Source: Planctomycetota bacterium (GTDB lineage: Bacteria; Planctomycetota; UBA1135; UBA2386). From it: a stretch of 64,000 nt of DNA. The translations under genes and the position numbers were made by a program. A model generated the notes under the pieces. The model did no database searches and was not told the DNA's origin. It was given only the letters and a program-made list of their open reading frames with translations. Shown here one piece after another: positions 19,113 through 28,733 of this stretch (positions are counted from its first letter, which is position 1; every line of letters starts with the position of its first letter). The stretch spans positions 1 to 64,000 of the forward strand of contig JADLHO010000124.1 in NCBI GenBank assembly GCA_020848735.1, read 5' to 3'.

Positions 19113-22100
19113 ATGAAGAAGCCGTCCGTGATCTTCGGCGCCATCCTCGGTGTCGCCCTCGCCCTCCCGCTCCGCGCGCAGACCGTCACGACCGTCGTGA
19201 ACAACGGCCCCTCGGCGGAGCTCTACGACATGGTCTTCCTGGGTGACGGATACACCGCCGCGCAGCAGGCCCTGTTCAACCAGGACGTCCTCGACGTCAT
19301 CAGCTACTTCCGCACCAACCCCGCGACCTTCCCCTACAACTCGTACTTCCACTGCTACAACGTCCACACCGTGTTCCGCGCGTCGGCGGAGAGCGGTGCG
19401 GACCAGCCGCCGCTCAACATCTTCCGCAACACGGTCTACGACGCGTCGTACTGGATCGGTGGCACCGAGCGCTGCCTGTACATCCAGAACACCGCGCAGG
19501 CCGCTGCCGATGCGGCCCTCGCCCCCGACAGCGACGGACGCGTGATCGTGCTCGTCAACGACTCGAAGTACGGCGGCTGCGCGGGCACCTACTCGGTGAG
19601 CTACAACGGCTCGTCGATGGAGGACGTGCAGGCGCACGAGTGGGGTCACTCCTTCGGCGGACTCGCGGACGAGTACGAGTACGGCGCTTCGGGCACCTAC
19701 AGCGGACCCGAGTTCGGCGAGCCCAACGTCACGAACAGCAGCAGCGGCAACAAGTGGGCGCCGTGGCTCGGCTTCGCCGGCCCGCACGGCACGACCGGCG
19801 CCTGGGTCGGCGGACGCTACTACGCCGCAGGAGTCTGGCGCCCCGAGCCCGACTGCGAGATGCGCAGCCTCTTCCGCAACTTCTGCACGGTCTGTCGGCA
19901 GGCCTTCATCGTCGCGTTCAATCGCGAGTGCGACATGATCTCGCAGGAGTCTCCGGCGGGAGCGAGTTCCGCCCCGCGCCATTCGCAGAAGACCTTCTCG
20001 TTCACGAACCGGCTCGCGACGCGGCCGCACACCATCGAATGGCGTGTCGACGCCGGCGCGTGGGTCGCCGGCACGACGAGCTTCATCTGGAACATCGGCG
20101 CGGCGAGCATCGGCACGCACTCCGTGCAGGTGCGCGTGATGGACACGAGCCCGCAGGTGCGTCAGGACCCCGCGGGGCACCTGGTGCACGTGCACACGTG
20201 GTCGGTGAACGTCACGGGATCCGCCTCGAAGCTCGACGCCGGGATCGCGGAGGTGCTGCCGGCCGCCGCGGCGGGCATCGAGCAGAACTCGTCGACCGCG
20301 TACCCGTTCAACACGAGCGGGGGCATGCGCGTGATGTATGCGTACGGCGGCTCGATGCTCGGACACCGGCACCCCGTGCACATCGCCGGGATCGCGTTCC
20401 GGCCCGAGGGCGGGACCGCGACCTTCGGTCCGGCGACCTACGACCTGCGCGTCGACGTCTCGACGGGCAGCAACCCCGCGACCGCGCTCGTGGCGGGCTT
20501 CGACGGCAACCATGGCGCGGACCGCGCGACCGTCTTCGACGGCGCCCTCAGCGTCGGCACGCACACGCTCGGCACCTCGCCCTCGTCCTTCGTGATCGTC
20601 GTGCCCTTCGCCGAGCCGTTCGCGTGGAACCCGGGCTCGGGCCCGCTCGTGATCGATCTGAGGCACCGCGGGATCGTGACCGGCAATGGCGTCGCCACCG
20701 ACGGCCTCGCCGCGGTGCCCGGCGACTACGGGCGGATCGCACACCTCTCGGATCCGAACGCCGCGACGGCGACCTTCAACGGCGGCTCGACGCAGGCCTT
20801 CGCCCTCACGGCCGAGCTCCTGCTGGACTGCTTCTCGACGCCGAGCACCCTCGCCTTCACCGAAGGCAACTCGGGCTCGCCGTTCCCGTGGGGAGCCTCC
20901 AACCTGCGCGCCCAATACGCGTACGAAGGTGCGACCTTCGACTTCACGGGGCGCCATCGGATCACCCGCCTCGCGTGGCGCAGCGACAACGGCAACGCCT
21001 TCAACGGCGTGAGCTACGACCTCCGCATCACGCTCTCGACCGGTGCGAACGGGCTGACCGCGGCGATGAGCCCGAGCTTCGCGAACAACGCGGGTCCGGA
21101 CGCGACCGTGGTCTACGACGGCGTCCTCGCGCAGCCGGCCTTCCCCGTGAGCACGGCACCGGGCCGCTACTCGTTCCAGGTCGAGCTGCAACGGCCCTTC
21201 GAGTACGACCCCTCGGCCGGTGCGCTGCTCGTCGATCTGCAGGTGCGCAGCGCGAGTGGTTCTCCGGGCACCGCGTTCGACGGCACCTCGGGCTCCGGCG
21301 TCGGCGTCGCGCAGTGCGTGGCGCTCGGCTGGAACGCGGCGACCGGCGGCGCGCCGCAGGACTTCGGGCTCGTGCTCGCGCTCTCCGCGGTCCCGTCACC
21401 GGTCCTGCCCCAGGCGAGTGACCACGTCGACGGCGCCCTCGCCACCGGCTACCCCTTCGGCGTGCACGGGCAGATGCGCGCGCAGCACGGCTACTCCGGC
21501 TCGCAGCTCGGCGTCACCGATCCGGTCGAGATCACGCACCTGAGCTGGCGGCCCGACGCGGCCGCGACGAGCTTCGGACCGGTGAGCTACCAGGCGCGCA
21601 TCGACCTCTCGACCGGCACGCTGCCGCTCGTGGCGAACTTCGCGAGCAACCACGGCGCCGATCTGGTCACCGTGTTCAACGGCGAGTTCAGCGTTCCGTA
21701 CTACGCGGGCAAGGCGAGCGGTGCCGAGGACTTCGCGATCCAGGTCGCGCTCGATCGCCCCTTCCGCTGGGATCCGACGCGCGGCGCGCTGATCGTCGAC
21801 ATCCGCAAGGCGACGACGGTCGCCGGCACCGCGGGCGGCAACCTCGACTTCGCGGCGGGGTCGCCGAGCGATCTCGGTCGCGCCGTGCACACGACCGACC
21901 CCGATGCGACGACCGCGGACTTCGGGCCGCACGGCAACAGCCTCGTGATCCGGCTCGGCGGCGAGGGGCGCAATGCCACCGTCAAGCCCTACGGCAACGG
22001 TTGCCTCGGCGCCGCCGGAGTGCCCGTCAACAGCTCGATCGGGCTGCCGTGGCTCGGCAACCAGGACTTCGCCCACGCGCTGTTCCGCGCGCGTCCGACC

Positions 22101-22376
22101 GCGAACGCGATCCTGCTCTTCGGCCTCGCCCCGGCGAACACGCCGCTGACGGTGCTCGGTGCGCCGTCCTGCTCGCTCCTGCACGACGCCGTGCTCGGTT
22201 CCCTCGGCACGACGACCGACGCGACGGGGCGTGCGAGCGTGCCCGCGGCGGTGCCGAACACCCCGGCCCTCGCCGGTGCGACCATCCGTTCGCAGTGGTT
22301 GGTCGTCGACGCCGCCGGCGCCGGCTCGCCGATCCCCATCGCCATGAGCGCAGGGGCCGCGCTCACGCTGCGCTGA
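19113..22376 (+). CDS. Secreted M64-family metallopeptidase with repeated beta domains
   Basis: A 1087-residue exported protein. After a signal peptide (1-22) comes the M64 (IgA peptidase-like) zinc domain to about residue 300; LYDMVFLGDGYTAAQ is the family N-terminal motif, and H175-E-W-G-H179 with the following GLADEYEYG supplies the zinc site and catalytic Glu. Three related beta-rich units follow (about 389-580, 583-770, 772-950), each with AYPF or similar, a G.MR..Y.Y segment, YDLR..LSTG and a .VFDG-type turn. Residues about 956-1087 match the C-terminal domain of two other secreted proteins in this window. Secreted proteolysis is the likely role; substrate unknown. Confidence 0.92.
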   Translation: MKKPSVIFGAILGVALALPLRAQTVTTVVNNGPSAELYDMVFLGDGYTAAQQALFNQDVLDVISYFRTNPATFPYNSYFHCYNVHTVFRASAESGADQPPLNIFRNTVYDASYWIGGTERCLYIQNTAQAAADAALAPDSDGRVIVLVNDSKYGGCAGTYSVSYNGSSMEDVQAHEWGHSFGGLADEYEYGASGTYSGPEFGEPNVTNSSSGNKWAPWLGFAGPHGTTGAWVGGRYYAAGVWRPEPDCEMRSLFRNFCTVCRQAFIVAFNRECDMISQESPAGASSAPRHSQKTFSFTNRLATRPHTIEWRVDAGAWVAGTTSFIWNIGAASIGTHSVQVRVMDTSPQVRQDPAGHLVHVHTWSVNVTGSASKLDAGIAEVLPAAAAGIEQNSSTAYPFNTSGGMRVMYAYGGSMLGHRHPVHIAGIAFRPEGGTATFGPATYDLRVDVSTGSNPATALVAGFDGNHGADRATVFDGALSVGTHTLGTSPSSFVIVVPFAEPFAWNPGSGPLVIDLRHRGIVTGNGVATDGLAAVPGDYGRIAHLSDPNAATATFNGGSTQAFALTAELLLDCFSTPSTLAFTEGNSGSPFPWGASNLRAQYAYEGATFDFTGRHRITRLAWRSDNGNAFNGVSYDLRITLSTGANGLTAAMSPSFANNAGPDATVVYDGVLAQPAFPVSTAPGRYSFQVELQRPFEYDPSAGALLVDLQVRSASGSPGTAFDGTSGSGVGVAQCVALGWNAATGGAPQDFGLVLALSAVPSPVLPQASDHVDGALATGYPFGVHGQMRAQHGYSGSQLGVTDPVEITHLSWRPDAAATSFGPVSYQARIDLSTGTLPLVANFASNHGADLVTVFNGEFSVPYYAGKASGAEDFAIQVALDRPFRWDPTRGALIVDIRKATTVAGTAGGNLDFAAGSPSDLGRAVHTTDPDATTADFGPHGNSLVIRLGGEGRNATVKPYGNGCLGAAGVPVNSSIGLPWLGNQDFAHALFRARPTANAILLFGLAPANTPLTVLGAPSCSLLHDAVLGSLGTTTDATGRASVPAAVPNTPALAGATIRSQWLVVDAAGAGSPIPIAMSAGAALTLR

Positions 22377-22378
22377 AG

Positions 22379-22398
22379 CGCGCCGGCACGCCGGCGCG
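22379..22398. terminator. Bidirectional hairpin between convergent genes
   Basis: Perfect 9-bp inverted repeat CGCGCCGGC / GCCGGCGCG with a 2-nt loop, lying in the 30-nt gap between the M64 gene and the convergent Clp-N gene. There is no U-run on either strand. Confidence 0.5.
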
Positions 22399-22406
22399 GC
22401 CCGGGC

Positions 22407-22949
22407 TCAGAACCACTCGGGAGCCGCGTCGGCGTCGAGGCCCATCGCCTCGAGGATGAGCGACTGCACGTAGTCGGGCTCGACGCTGAACTCCTTCAGC
22501 GTCTCGTAGCACGAGCCGGCCTTCACGCTCATCAGCGCGATCGCGAGGTGCTCCGGCGTGACGAGCTTGCTGCCGAACTCGCGCGCGGTCTCGCGCGCTC
22601 GCTCGAACACCGTGTGCACATGGCGATTGAACGGCGCACCGTCGAAGACCTCGGCTTCGCGCGGCAGGCTCTCGACGTAGCCGGCGAACATCTCCGGATC
22701 GACGTTGAGGTCCTTGAAGACGTGGTGCACGCACGTGCTCTCGTCGAGGCAGACCCCGTAGATCAGATGGCCGGTCGCCACGGACTTGTCGCTCAGACGC
22801 TCCGCCAGCTCCTGGGCCGCCTTCACCGCGGCCTTCGACTTGGGGGAGAAGTCGTCGAACATGGACGGCGCCGGCGCCGAACCACCCGCTCCCGCGGAGG
22901 CGTTGCCGGCGGCGGCCTGGCCCTTCGAACCTTTCTGGGAGTTGCTCAC
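22407..22949 (-). CDS. Stand-alone Clp N-terminal (Clp-N) domain protein
   Basis: A 180-residue protein. An unstructured Gly/Ala/Ser-rich N-terminus (about 1-30) precedes a double Clp repeat: SPKSKAAVKAAQELAERLSDKSVATGHLIYG and HVHTVFERARETAREFGS plus LVTPEHLAIALMS. This is the fold of the N-domain of ClpA/ClpB/ClpC, but no AAA+ module is present, as in ClpS-like or ClpC-N adaptor-type proteins. A role in modulating a Clp protease is inferred. GTG 22949 overlaps the thioesterase stop (GTGA), making it the last gene of a three-gene operon. Confidence 0.85.
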   Translation of the reverse strand: MSNSQKGSKGQAAAGNASAGAGGSAPAPSMFDDFSPKSKAAVKAAQELAERLSDKSVATGHLIYGVCLDESTCVHHVFKDLNVDPEMFAGYVESLPREAEVFDGAPFNRHVHTVFERARETAREFGSKLVTPEHLAIALMSVKAGSCYETLKEFSVEPDYVQSLILEAMGLDADAAPEWF

Positions 22950-23464
22950 GTGGCGTCCTGTCGTTTCCGGTTGGCGTTGCGGCGCTCACGTCGCTCGAGC
23001 GCCTGGCGGTAGCGCCGCTTCTCGTCCTCGGTCTCGGGGATCACCGGCGACACCGGTCGCGGGGTCCCCGTGTCGGGGTCGAGCGAGACGAAGGTGAGGT
23101 AGGCCGACGCGACGTGGCTGCGCTCGCCGTTCGCTCGGCTCTCGCTCCACATCTTCACGCCGACCTCCATCGAAGTGCGGTGCGCGTAGTTGACCGAGGC
23201 CTTGATCGAGAGCACGCCACCGATGCGCACGGGCCGGTGGAAATCGATCTGGTCGACGTGAGCCGTCACCACCGGCGTCCGCGCGTGCCGCCCCGCGGCG
23301 ATGGCGGCGCAGATGTCGATCCAGTGCATCACGCGGCCACCCATCACGTTGCCGAGCGGATTGGCGTCGTTGGGGAAGACGATCTCCGTCATCTCGGTCT
23401 GCGAGTCCGAGACGGGACGCCCGGCGAGCGGGCCGTCGTGGCTGGAATGCGGATCGCGGGTCAA
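22946..23464 (-). CDS. Acyl-CoA thioesterase (hot-dog fold, YciA/ACOT type)
   Basis: A 172-residue hot-dog enzyme that hydrolyses acyl-CoA to free acid and CoA. The family core is plain: TEMTEIVFPNDANPLGNVMG, then GRVMHWIDICAAIAAGRHA with the catalytic Asp region, VDQIDFHRPVRIGG and NYAHRTSMEVGV. A basic C-terminal tail (about 25 residues, many Arg and Glu) is extra. The start is TTG 23464, which overlaps the stop of the upstream lipoprotein gene in a TTGA; the longer in-frame upstream extension is non-coding in character. Confidence 0.9.
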   Translation of the reverse strand: MTRDPHSSHDGPLAGRPVSDSQTEMTEIVFPNDANPLGNVMGGRVMHWIDICAAIAAGRHARTPVVTAHVDQIDFHRPVRIGGVLSIKASVNYAHRTSMEVGVKMWSESRANGERSHVASAYLTFVSLDPDTGTPRPVSPVIPETEDEKRRYRQALERRERRNANRKRQDAT

Positions 23465-23877
23465 GGTCGGAACTGGCGACTGCGGCGGTGACTCGCCTCG
23501 GCGGGGCCATCGGGCTGCGGCGCGAGACGGACCGGAACCTCCACCTCGTAGAGCAGCGCGAGGCCCTTTTCCATCGGATAGACGCCGAGGAACTGCTCGT
23601 CCGCCTGAAAGGGCACCCGTTGCCAGACGCGCCCGGCGACGTCGACCCAACCGAGCCATTGGCCGCTCGCGTTCTCCACGCGGTAGAGGCGCACGGGCCC
23701 CGCGGGGTCGTCGATCTCGAGCAGGACCACCCTCCCGAGCGGCGTGCCGTTCGCCTCGGCGGCCCAGGACTCGCGTTCGTGGACGGGTCGCGGGTCGAGA
23801 GGTCCGGGCTTCGGGGTGGAACATGCCGACGCCGCGAGAGCGACGACGACGAGCACGGCGAAGCGGACGGCGAGCAC
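23461..23877 (-). CDS. Putative lipoprotein
   Basis: A 138-residue protein from GTG 23877, 7 nt after a TAGCCT element. The N-terminus is a lipoprotein signal with lipobox LAASAC (cleavage before Cys at about residue 16), followed by a Pro-rich linker and a compact beta-rich domain (LGRVVLLEIDDPAGPVRLYRVE, GWVDVAGRVWQRVPF, GVYPMEKGLALLYEVEVPVRL). No family recognised. First gene of the operon with the thioesterase and Clp-N genes, each joined by a 4-nt overlap. Confidence 0.72.
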   Translation of the reverse strand: MLAVRFAVLVVVALAASACSTPKPGPLDPRPVHERESWAAEANGTPLGRVVLLEIDDPAGPVRLYRVENASGQWLGWVDVAGRVWQRVPFQADEQFLGVYPMEKGLALLYEVEVPVRLAPQPDGPAEASHRRSRQFRP

Positions 23878-23884
23878 GCGGGGA

Positions 23885-23890
23885 AGGCTA
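23885..23890 (-). promoter_or_regulatory. -10-like TAGCCT, 7 nt before GTG 23877
   Basis: TANNNT hexamer placed for a leaderless transcript of the lipoprotein/thioesterase/Clp-N operon. No clear -35. Confidence 0.45.
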
Positions 23891-24109
23891 ACCGGCAGAG
23901 CGCGTGGTACCGAGCGGGAGACCGTACGCGCCCGGACGACGCTGCACGATGGTGCGCGCGGCGGAGGACCCGATGCGAACGACGCGAGCCGTCGCGCTCG
24001 TCGACCTCGAAAGTCATCGCCGTCGATGGCGTTGTGCCTCGCCGCGCCGTTGCGCTCGACGTGGTTCACTTCGATGCCCCGGCGCCGGCCACTGCGCCCC
24101 CTCCGTCGC

Positions 24110-24115
24110 TAGCCT
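24110..24115 (+). promoter_or_regulatory. -10-like TAGCCT, 8 nt before GTG 24124
   Basis: The same hexamer as at 23885-23890, here for the divergently oriented secreted-protein gene, again spaced for a leaderless transcript. Confidence 0.45.
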
Positions 24116-24123
24116 TCGCCACC

Positions 24124-25398
24124 GTGAGACCCACCCCGCTCTCGACCGCCCTGCTCTCGACGGCGCTCTGCGCGGTGCTCGCAGCGCCCGCATTCGCGCA
24201 ACTCGGTGCGCTGCACGCACCCGGCGGTGTCCCCTATTCGCTCGACGTCGGCTCCGCGCTGTCCACGGCGACCGGCTACCCGTGGCCGGGCGTGATCGGC
24301 TGCGCGCGCGACGCGAACGGTCGGGTCTGGGTCACCGCGCGTCGCACCGTGCGGCACGACCCGAACTCGCCGCACATGCTCTTCCTGCTCGACAGCGTCG
24401 GGCGCCTGCTGGGTTCATGGCCGCAACCTGCGGCCACGGCGAGCTCGCGCTGGGGACTCCGCGACCTCGCCTGGGACGGCTCGCGATTCCTGTATGCGGG
24501 CTGCGAGGCGGATCACATCTTCGTCTTCGACACCCAGACGCTCGCGTGGGACCCGTCCCGGGCGATCCCGGTGCCCGGCAATCTGAGCTTCGGCACGATG
24601 CGCGCCCTGGCCTACGACCCCGCAGGGAATGCCGGCGCCGGTTCGCTGTGGGTCGCCAACCTCTCGAGCGAGCACGTCGAGCTGAGCCTCGCGGGCGCGG
24701 TGCTTCGCCGGGTTCCGAACGTTCAGCGAGAGACCTATGCCGCCGCGTTCGACCCGCAGCAGCGCACGGTGTGGTGGTTCGGCCAGGTCGGTTCGACCTA
24801 CGGCGACTTCGCCCACGTCGTCGTCACCGAGATGGACGCGACGACGGGCGCCCCGACGCGCACGCGCTTCCTCGGCGACATGTCGGTGCTGGCTGCCGAG
24901 TACGGCGGCTTCGCCGGCGGTGCCGAGCTTCGCATCGTCGGCGGTGAGCCCGTCCTGCTGCTCGGCGTGCAGGCGTTCAGCGATCTCGTCTACGAGGTGA
25001 AGGCACGCTTCGCGTTCGGTCCGAGCGGCGGCGGGCGCATCGGCATGGACGGCGACGCCGCCTACGCCGGCAACTCCGCGTTCGAGCTGACGCTGCGCAA
25101 CAGCCCGAACCAGCTCGCCACCCTCCTGATCGGCGTCGCCGAGGCCGCGGTGCCTCTGCCTCCGCCGTCCTTCGCCGCCAACTCGTACGTGCTCGTCGAG
25201 CTCGGACTGCCCTACGTGTTCTCGCCCTTCGTGCCGGTCGTCGCCGGCAACGCGCGCATGCCGCTCGCGATCCCGCAGAGCCCGGCCTTCGCCGGTCTCG
25301 ATCTCTGGTTCCAGTGGATCGAGGTCCCGCTCCTCGGCGGCACTCCGACCTGGCCCATCGCGAGCTCCGACGGCGGAAAGGTCCACATCACGCCATGA
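24124..25398 (+). CDS. Secreted beta-propeller-like protein with shared C-terminal domain
   Basis: A 424-residue exported protein from GTG 24124; signal peptide to about residue 26 (ALCAVLAAPAFAQ). Residues about 50-290 contain repeated blades such as LRDLAWDGSRFLYAGCEADHIF and YAAAFDPQQRTVWWFG, suggesting a beta-propeller. Residues about 295-424 (GNSAFELTLRNSPNQLATLL, then LAIPQSPAFAGLDLWFQWIE) align in pattern with the C-terminus of the M64 peptidase. It overlaps the multiheme cytochrome gene by ATGA, so the two are probably made and exported together. Confidence 0.8.
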   Translation: MRPTPLSTALLSTALCAVLAAPAFAQLGALHAPGGVPYSLDVGSALSTATGYPWPGVIGCARDANGRVWVTARRTVRHDPNSPHMLFLLDSVGRLLGSWPQPAATASSRWGLRDLAWDGSRFLYAGCEADHIFVFDTQTLAWDPSRAIPVPGNLSFGTMRALAYDPAGNAGAGSLWVANLSSEHVELSLAGAVLRRVPNVQRETYAAAFDPQQRTVWWFGQVGSTYGDFAHVVVTEMDATTGAPTRTRFLGDMSVLAAEYGGFAGGAELRIVGGEPVLLLGVQAFSDLVYEVKARFAFGPSGGGRIGMDGDAAYAGNSAFELTLRNSPNQLATLLIGVAEAAVPLPPPSFAANSYVLVELGLPYVFSPFVPVVAGNARMPLAIPQSPAFAGLDLWFQWIEVPLLGGTPTWPIASSDGGKVHITP

Positions 25399-27119
25399 AG
25401 CCCTCCCGCTGGATGACGATCGGCGCGATCGCCCTCGCGTGGCCGCTCGCGGGTTCCCTGCTCGAGGCTTCGAGCGACACCGTGTTCCTGCCGGCACACC
25501 GCAGCACCGCGGTCGGCGACCACCCCTTCCTGCTCTCGTTCGACTGCGAACCCTGTCACTCGAACAGCACCAGCGCCACCGCGATGCGCGACTCGGCGGG
25601 GCGGCCGATCGCCCCGTACGACCTCTGGCGCGGGACGATGATGGCCAATTCGGGCCGCGATCCCTATTGGCGCGCCGGCCTCTCGGCGGAGATCGCGACG
25701 ATCCCGTCGCGGCGCTCCGAGCTCGAGGAGAAGTGCACGCGCTGCCACACGCCGATGGCGTCCTCGGCGCACGGGGCTTCGGATACCGAGCGGCATTGGT
25801 CGCCGGACAAGGTCGCGACCATGGGTCCGCTGTCGGATCACGCGCTCGACGGCGTCTCCTGCACGGTCTGCCACGCGATCCTGCCCGATGGCCTCGGCAC
25901 GCCCGAGTCGTTCACCGGCGGCTTCTACATCGACGATCAGGACCGCCTCTTCGGCCCGCACGGCAATCTGCTGAGCGCCCCGATGTTCGCGTGGACCTTG
26001 CGCACGCCGGAGCAGGCGAACCACACGAAGGAGGACTCGGGACTCTGCGCGAGCTGCCACACGCTCTTCACGCACACGGTGCGGCTCGACGGCAGCGCGA
26101 CGGGGAACGAGTACCCCGAGCAGACGCCCTATCTCGAGTGGCGCAACTCGATCTACCAGGACGACGTGGCGCCGATCGATCCGCGCGCCGCCGACTGCCA
26201 GGACTGTCACGTGCCGACGGACAGCGTCGACGGCGTGCCCATCCAGACGCGCATCGCCCGATCGCCGGGCGGCTTCGACTTCTCGACGATCCCGAACCGG
26301 CAACCCTTCGGCCGCCACATGATCGTCGGCGGCAACACGCTGATCCCGCAGATCCTGCGCGACAACGCGGCGGCGCTGAACGTCACGGCACCCGCCGCGG
26401 CCTTCGACGCGACGATCGCCGCGACGCGGTCGCAGCTCCGCAACGACACGGCCGACGTCACGATCCCTTCCGTGCAGCGCACGGGCGCGACGCTCGACGT
26501 GCGCGTGCGCGTCGAGAACAAGGTGGGTCACAAGTTCCCCAGCGGCTATCCGTCGCGCCGCACCTGGCTGCGCCTGACGGTGAAGGACGCGCAGAACCAG
26601 ATCGTCTGGCGCAGCGGCAACTGGGACACGCAAGGCCGCATCCTCGCGACCAACGGTCAGCCGCTGGCGAGCGAGTCGGCGGGCGGCCCGCAGCTCGCGC
26701 ACAAGGACCTCGTGACCAACCCCGACGACCCCCAGGTCTGGGAGATCACGATGGCCGACGAGAGCGGCGCGCCGACCTTCCGCCTGCTGCGCGCCGCGAG
26801 CAACCAGAAGGACAACCGCTTCCTGCCGCTCGGCTGGAGCGCGAGCCACCCCGACGCCGCCGCGACGGCACCGGTCGGCGTCGCCGGCGACCCGAACTTC
26901 GTCGCGGGCGCCGACGAGGTGACCTTCCGCGTCATGGCCCCGCAGGGGGCCGGCCCCTACCAGATCGAGGCCGAGCTCTACTACCAGCCCATCTCCGCGC
27001 GCTGGGCCGCCGAGCTCTTCACGATCGCGACGCCCGAGATCGCCGCGTTCCAGAGCTACTGGAATGCCGCCGATCGCTCGCCGGAGCTCGTCGACGCGGT
27101 GACCACCCAGGCGAACTGA
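25395..27119 (+). CDS. Exported multiheme c-type cytochrome (five CxxCH)
   Basis: A 574-residue periplasmic or surface protein with a signal sequence (about 1-25) and five heme-binding CxxCH motifs at residues 51, 114, 156, 218 and 268 (CEPCH, CTRCH, CTVCH, CASCH, CQDCH). The heme region resembles the cytochrome c554/c-prime-like fold family. Residues after about 370 lack hemes and are beta-rich ([23 protein letters not shown], a motif seen in many planctomycete and deltaproteobacterial multiheme proteins). ATG 25395 overlaps the previous stop (ATGA). It is likely an electron carrier; partners are not in the window. Its stop codon forms part of the downstream hairpin. Confidence 0.88.
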   Translation: MKPSRWMTIGAIALAWPLAGSLLEASSDTVFLPAHRSTAVGDHPFLLSFDCEPCHSNSTSATAMRDSAGRPIAPYDLWRGTMMANSGRDPYWRAGLSAEIATIPSRRSELEEKCTRCHTPMASSAHGASDTERHWSPDKVATMGPLSDHALDGVSCTVCHAILPDGLGTPESFTGGFYIDDQDRLFGPHGNLLSAPMFAWTLRTPEQANHTKEDSGLCASCHTLFTHTVRLDGSATGNEYPEQTPYLEWRNSIYQDDVAPIDPRAADCQDCHVPTDSVDGVPIQTRIARSPGGFDFSTIPNRQPFGRHMIVGGNTLIPQILRDNAAALNVTAPAAAFDATIAATRSQLRNDTADVTIPSVQRTGATLDVRVRVENKVGHKFPSGYPSRRTWLRLTVKDAQNQIVWRSGNWDTQGRILATNGQPLASESAGGPQLAHKDLVTNPDDPQVWEITMADESGAPTFRLLRAASNQKDNRFLPLGWSASHPDAAATAPVGVAGDPNFVAGADEVTFRVMAPQGAGPYQIEAELYYQPISARWAAELFTIATPEIAAFQSYWNAADRSPELVDAVTTQAN

Positions 27120-27153
27120 GAGCCCGAGCGAGAATCCACCGTGCGGGCTCTCA
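27117..27153 (+). terminator. Hairpin after cytochrome gene, same stem as at 30223
   Basis: Perfect 10-bp inverted repeat TGAGAGCCCG / CGGGCTCTCA with a 17-nt loop. The first three bases are the stop codon of the cytochrome gene. No U-run follows. The nine core base pairs and the loop length are identical to the hairpin at 30223-30257, while the loop sequences differ. Confidence 0.6.
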
Positions 27154-27303
27154 GATGCCTGCCGGTGGCCGCATCCGCGGCCACGCAGAGGTCGAGAGAC
27201 CGATTGTCACTCGACCTCTGGGCCCGACACCGCCGAGACGGCACCTGGATCCTGCCTCGCGGGCTGCGCAGAATGTCGCGCCCCCGCGAGTCGGATCCAC
27301 AGC

Positions 27304-28491
27304 ATGTACGAAGGCGTTCGTGAGCGCGTCCGCGCCGAGCTCGACGAGATCCGTCGCGCCGGTCTCTACAAGGACGAGCGTGTCATCCTGAGCCCGCAGG
27401 GGCGCAAGGTGCGCGTCGGCGAGCGCGAGGTGCTCTGCCTCTGCGCGAACAACTACCTCGGCCTCTCCAGCGATCCGGCGCTGATGAGCGCGGCGAAGCA
27501 CGCGATCGACACGCACGGCCTCGGGATGTCGAGCGTGCGCTTCATCTGCGGCACCCAGGACATCCACAAGGAGCTCGAGCGCAAGGTCGCGCGCTTCCTC
27601 GGCAAGGACGACGCGATCCTCTACATCTCCTGCTGGGATGCGAACGGCGGTCTCTTCGAGACGCTGATGGGCCAGGAGGACGCGATCATCTCGGACGAGC
27701 TGAACCACGCGTCGATCATCGACGGCATCCGCCTGAGCAAGGCGCAACGCCTCCGCTACAAGAACTGCGACATGGCCGATCTCGAGCGCTGCCTGAAGGA
27801 GGCGCAAGGGGCCCGCTCGCGGTTGATTGCGACCGACGGCGTCTTCAGCATGGACGGCTCCATCGCGCCGCTCGACGAGATCTGCGCCCTCGCCGACCGC
27901 TATCGGGCGATGGTCATGGTCGACGACAGCCACGCGACCGGCTTCGTGGGACCGACCGGCCGCGGCACGATCGAGCGCTTCGGCGTCGCGGACCGCGTCG
28001 ACATCGTCACGACCACCTTCGGCAAGGCGCTCGGCGGCGCATGCGGCGGGGCGACGGTGGCACACCAGGAGATCGTCGACCTCCTGCGCAATCGCTCGCG
28101 CACCTACCTGTTCAGCAACACGATGCCGCCGCCCGTCGTCGGCGCCGTGATCGCATGCCTCGATCGGCTGTCGGCGACGACGGAGCTCCGCGACAAGCTC
28201 GAGCGCAACGCGAAGCACTTCCGCGCCGCGATGCAGAGGGCCGGCTTCCAGCTCCGGCCCGGCGAGCATCCGATCGTCCCGATCATGCTCGGGGACGCAC
28301 GGCTCGCGAGCGAGCTCGCGCGGCGCATGCTCGACGAGGGTGTCTACGTGATCGGCTTCTCCTTCCCGGTCGTGCCGAAGGGACTCGCGCGCATCCGCGT
28401 GCAGATCAGCGCCGCCCACGAGCTCTCCGACCTCGACTTCGCCGTCGCCGCCTTCACGAAGGTCGGGCGTGAGCTCGGCATCGTGAAGTGA
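27304..28491 (+). CDS. kbl: Glycine C-acetyltransferase (2-amino-3-ketobutyrate CoA ligase)
   Basis: A 395-residue PLP enzyme of the alpha-oxoamine synthase family; it converts 2-amino-3-ketobutyrate plus CoA to glycine and acetyl-CoA in threonine breakdown. Length and sequence fit Kbl rather than BioF or Hem[62 protein letters not shown] and the PLP-binding Lys at about residue 241 in [13 protein letters not shown]. No threonine dehydrogenase gene is adjacent. It is followed by a small membrane protein gene (GTGA overlap) and a type II methionine aminopeptidase. Confidence 0.95.
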   Translation: MYEGVRERVRAELDEIRRAGLYKDERVILSPQGRKVRVGEREVLCLCANNYLGLSSDPALMSAAKHAIDTHGLGMSSVRFICGTQDIHKELERKVARFLGKDDAILYISCWDANGGLFETLMGQEDAIISDELNHASIIDGIRLSKAQRLRYKNCDMADLERCLKEAQGARSRLIATDGVFSMDGSIAPLDEICALADRYRAMVMVDDSHATGFVGPTGRGTIERFGVADRVDIVTTTFGKALGGACGGATVAHQEIVDLLRNRSRTYLFSNTMPPPVVGAVIACLDRLSATTELRDKLERNAKHFRAAMQRAGFQLRPGEHPIVPIMLGDARLASELARRMLDEGVYVIGFSFPVVPKGLARIRVQISAAHELSDLDFAVAAFTKVGRELGIVK

Positions 28492-28733
28492 GTCGGGCCA
28501 CGGCGCCCGTGGCGCGCGTCGCGCTCGAGCTGGCGCTGCTGGGCGTCGCGATCGCCGCGGTCCTCGGCGCCACGCGCGGCCTGGGCGCCGTCGTTCCGGG
28601 TCTCGCGAACGCCCTTCGCCTGCTCTTCCATCCGCTCGTCCTCCTCGCCCTCGCGACGGCCTTCGTCCTCTTGCGATGGCGTCGCCCTCGGCCGAAGGGC
28701 CGCAACGCCGACCCCGGCCGCACCCAGCCATGA
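28488..28733 (+). CDS. Small two-helix membrane protein
   Basis: An 81-residue protein from GTG 28488, overlapping the kbl stop. Two hydrophobic helices lie at about residues 12-32 and 44-62, followed by a basic tail ([11 protein letters not shown]). No family recognised. It is coupled to the next gene by an ATGA overlap, so the three genes form one transcript. Its small size and lack of homology leave some doubt, but both overlaps and the amphipathic composition support a real gene. Confidence 0.6.
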   Translation: MSRATAPVARVALELALLGVAIAAVLGATRGLGAVVPGLANALRLLFHPLVLLALATAFVLLRWRRPRPKGRNADPGRTQP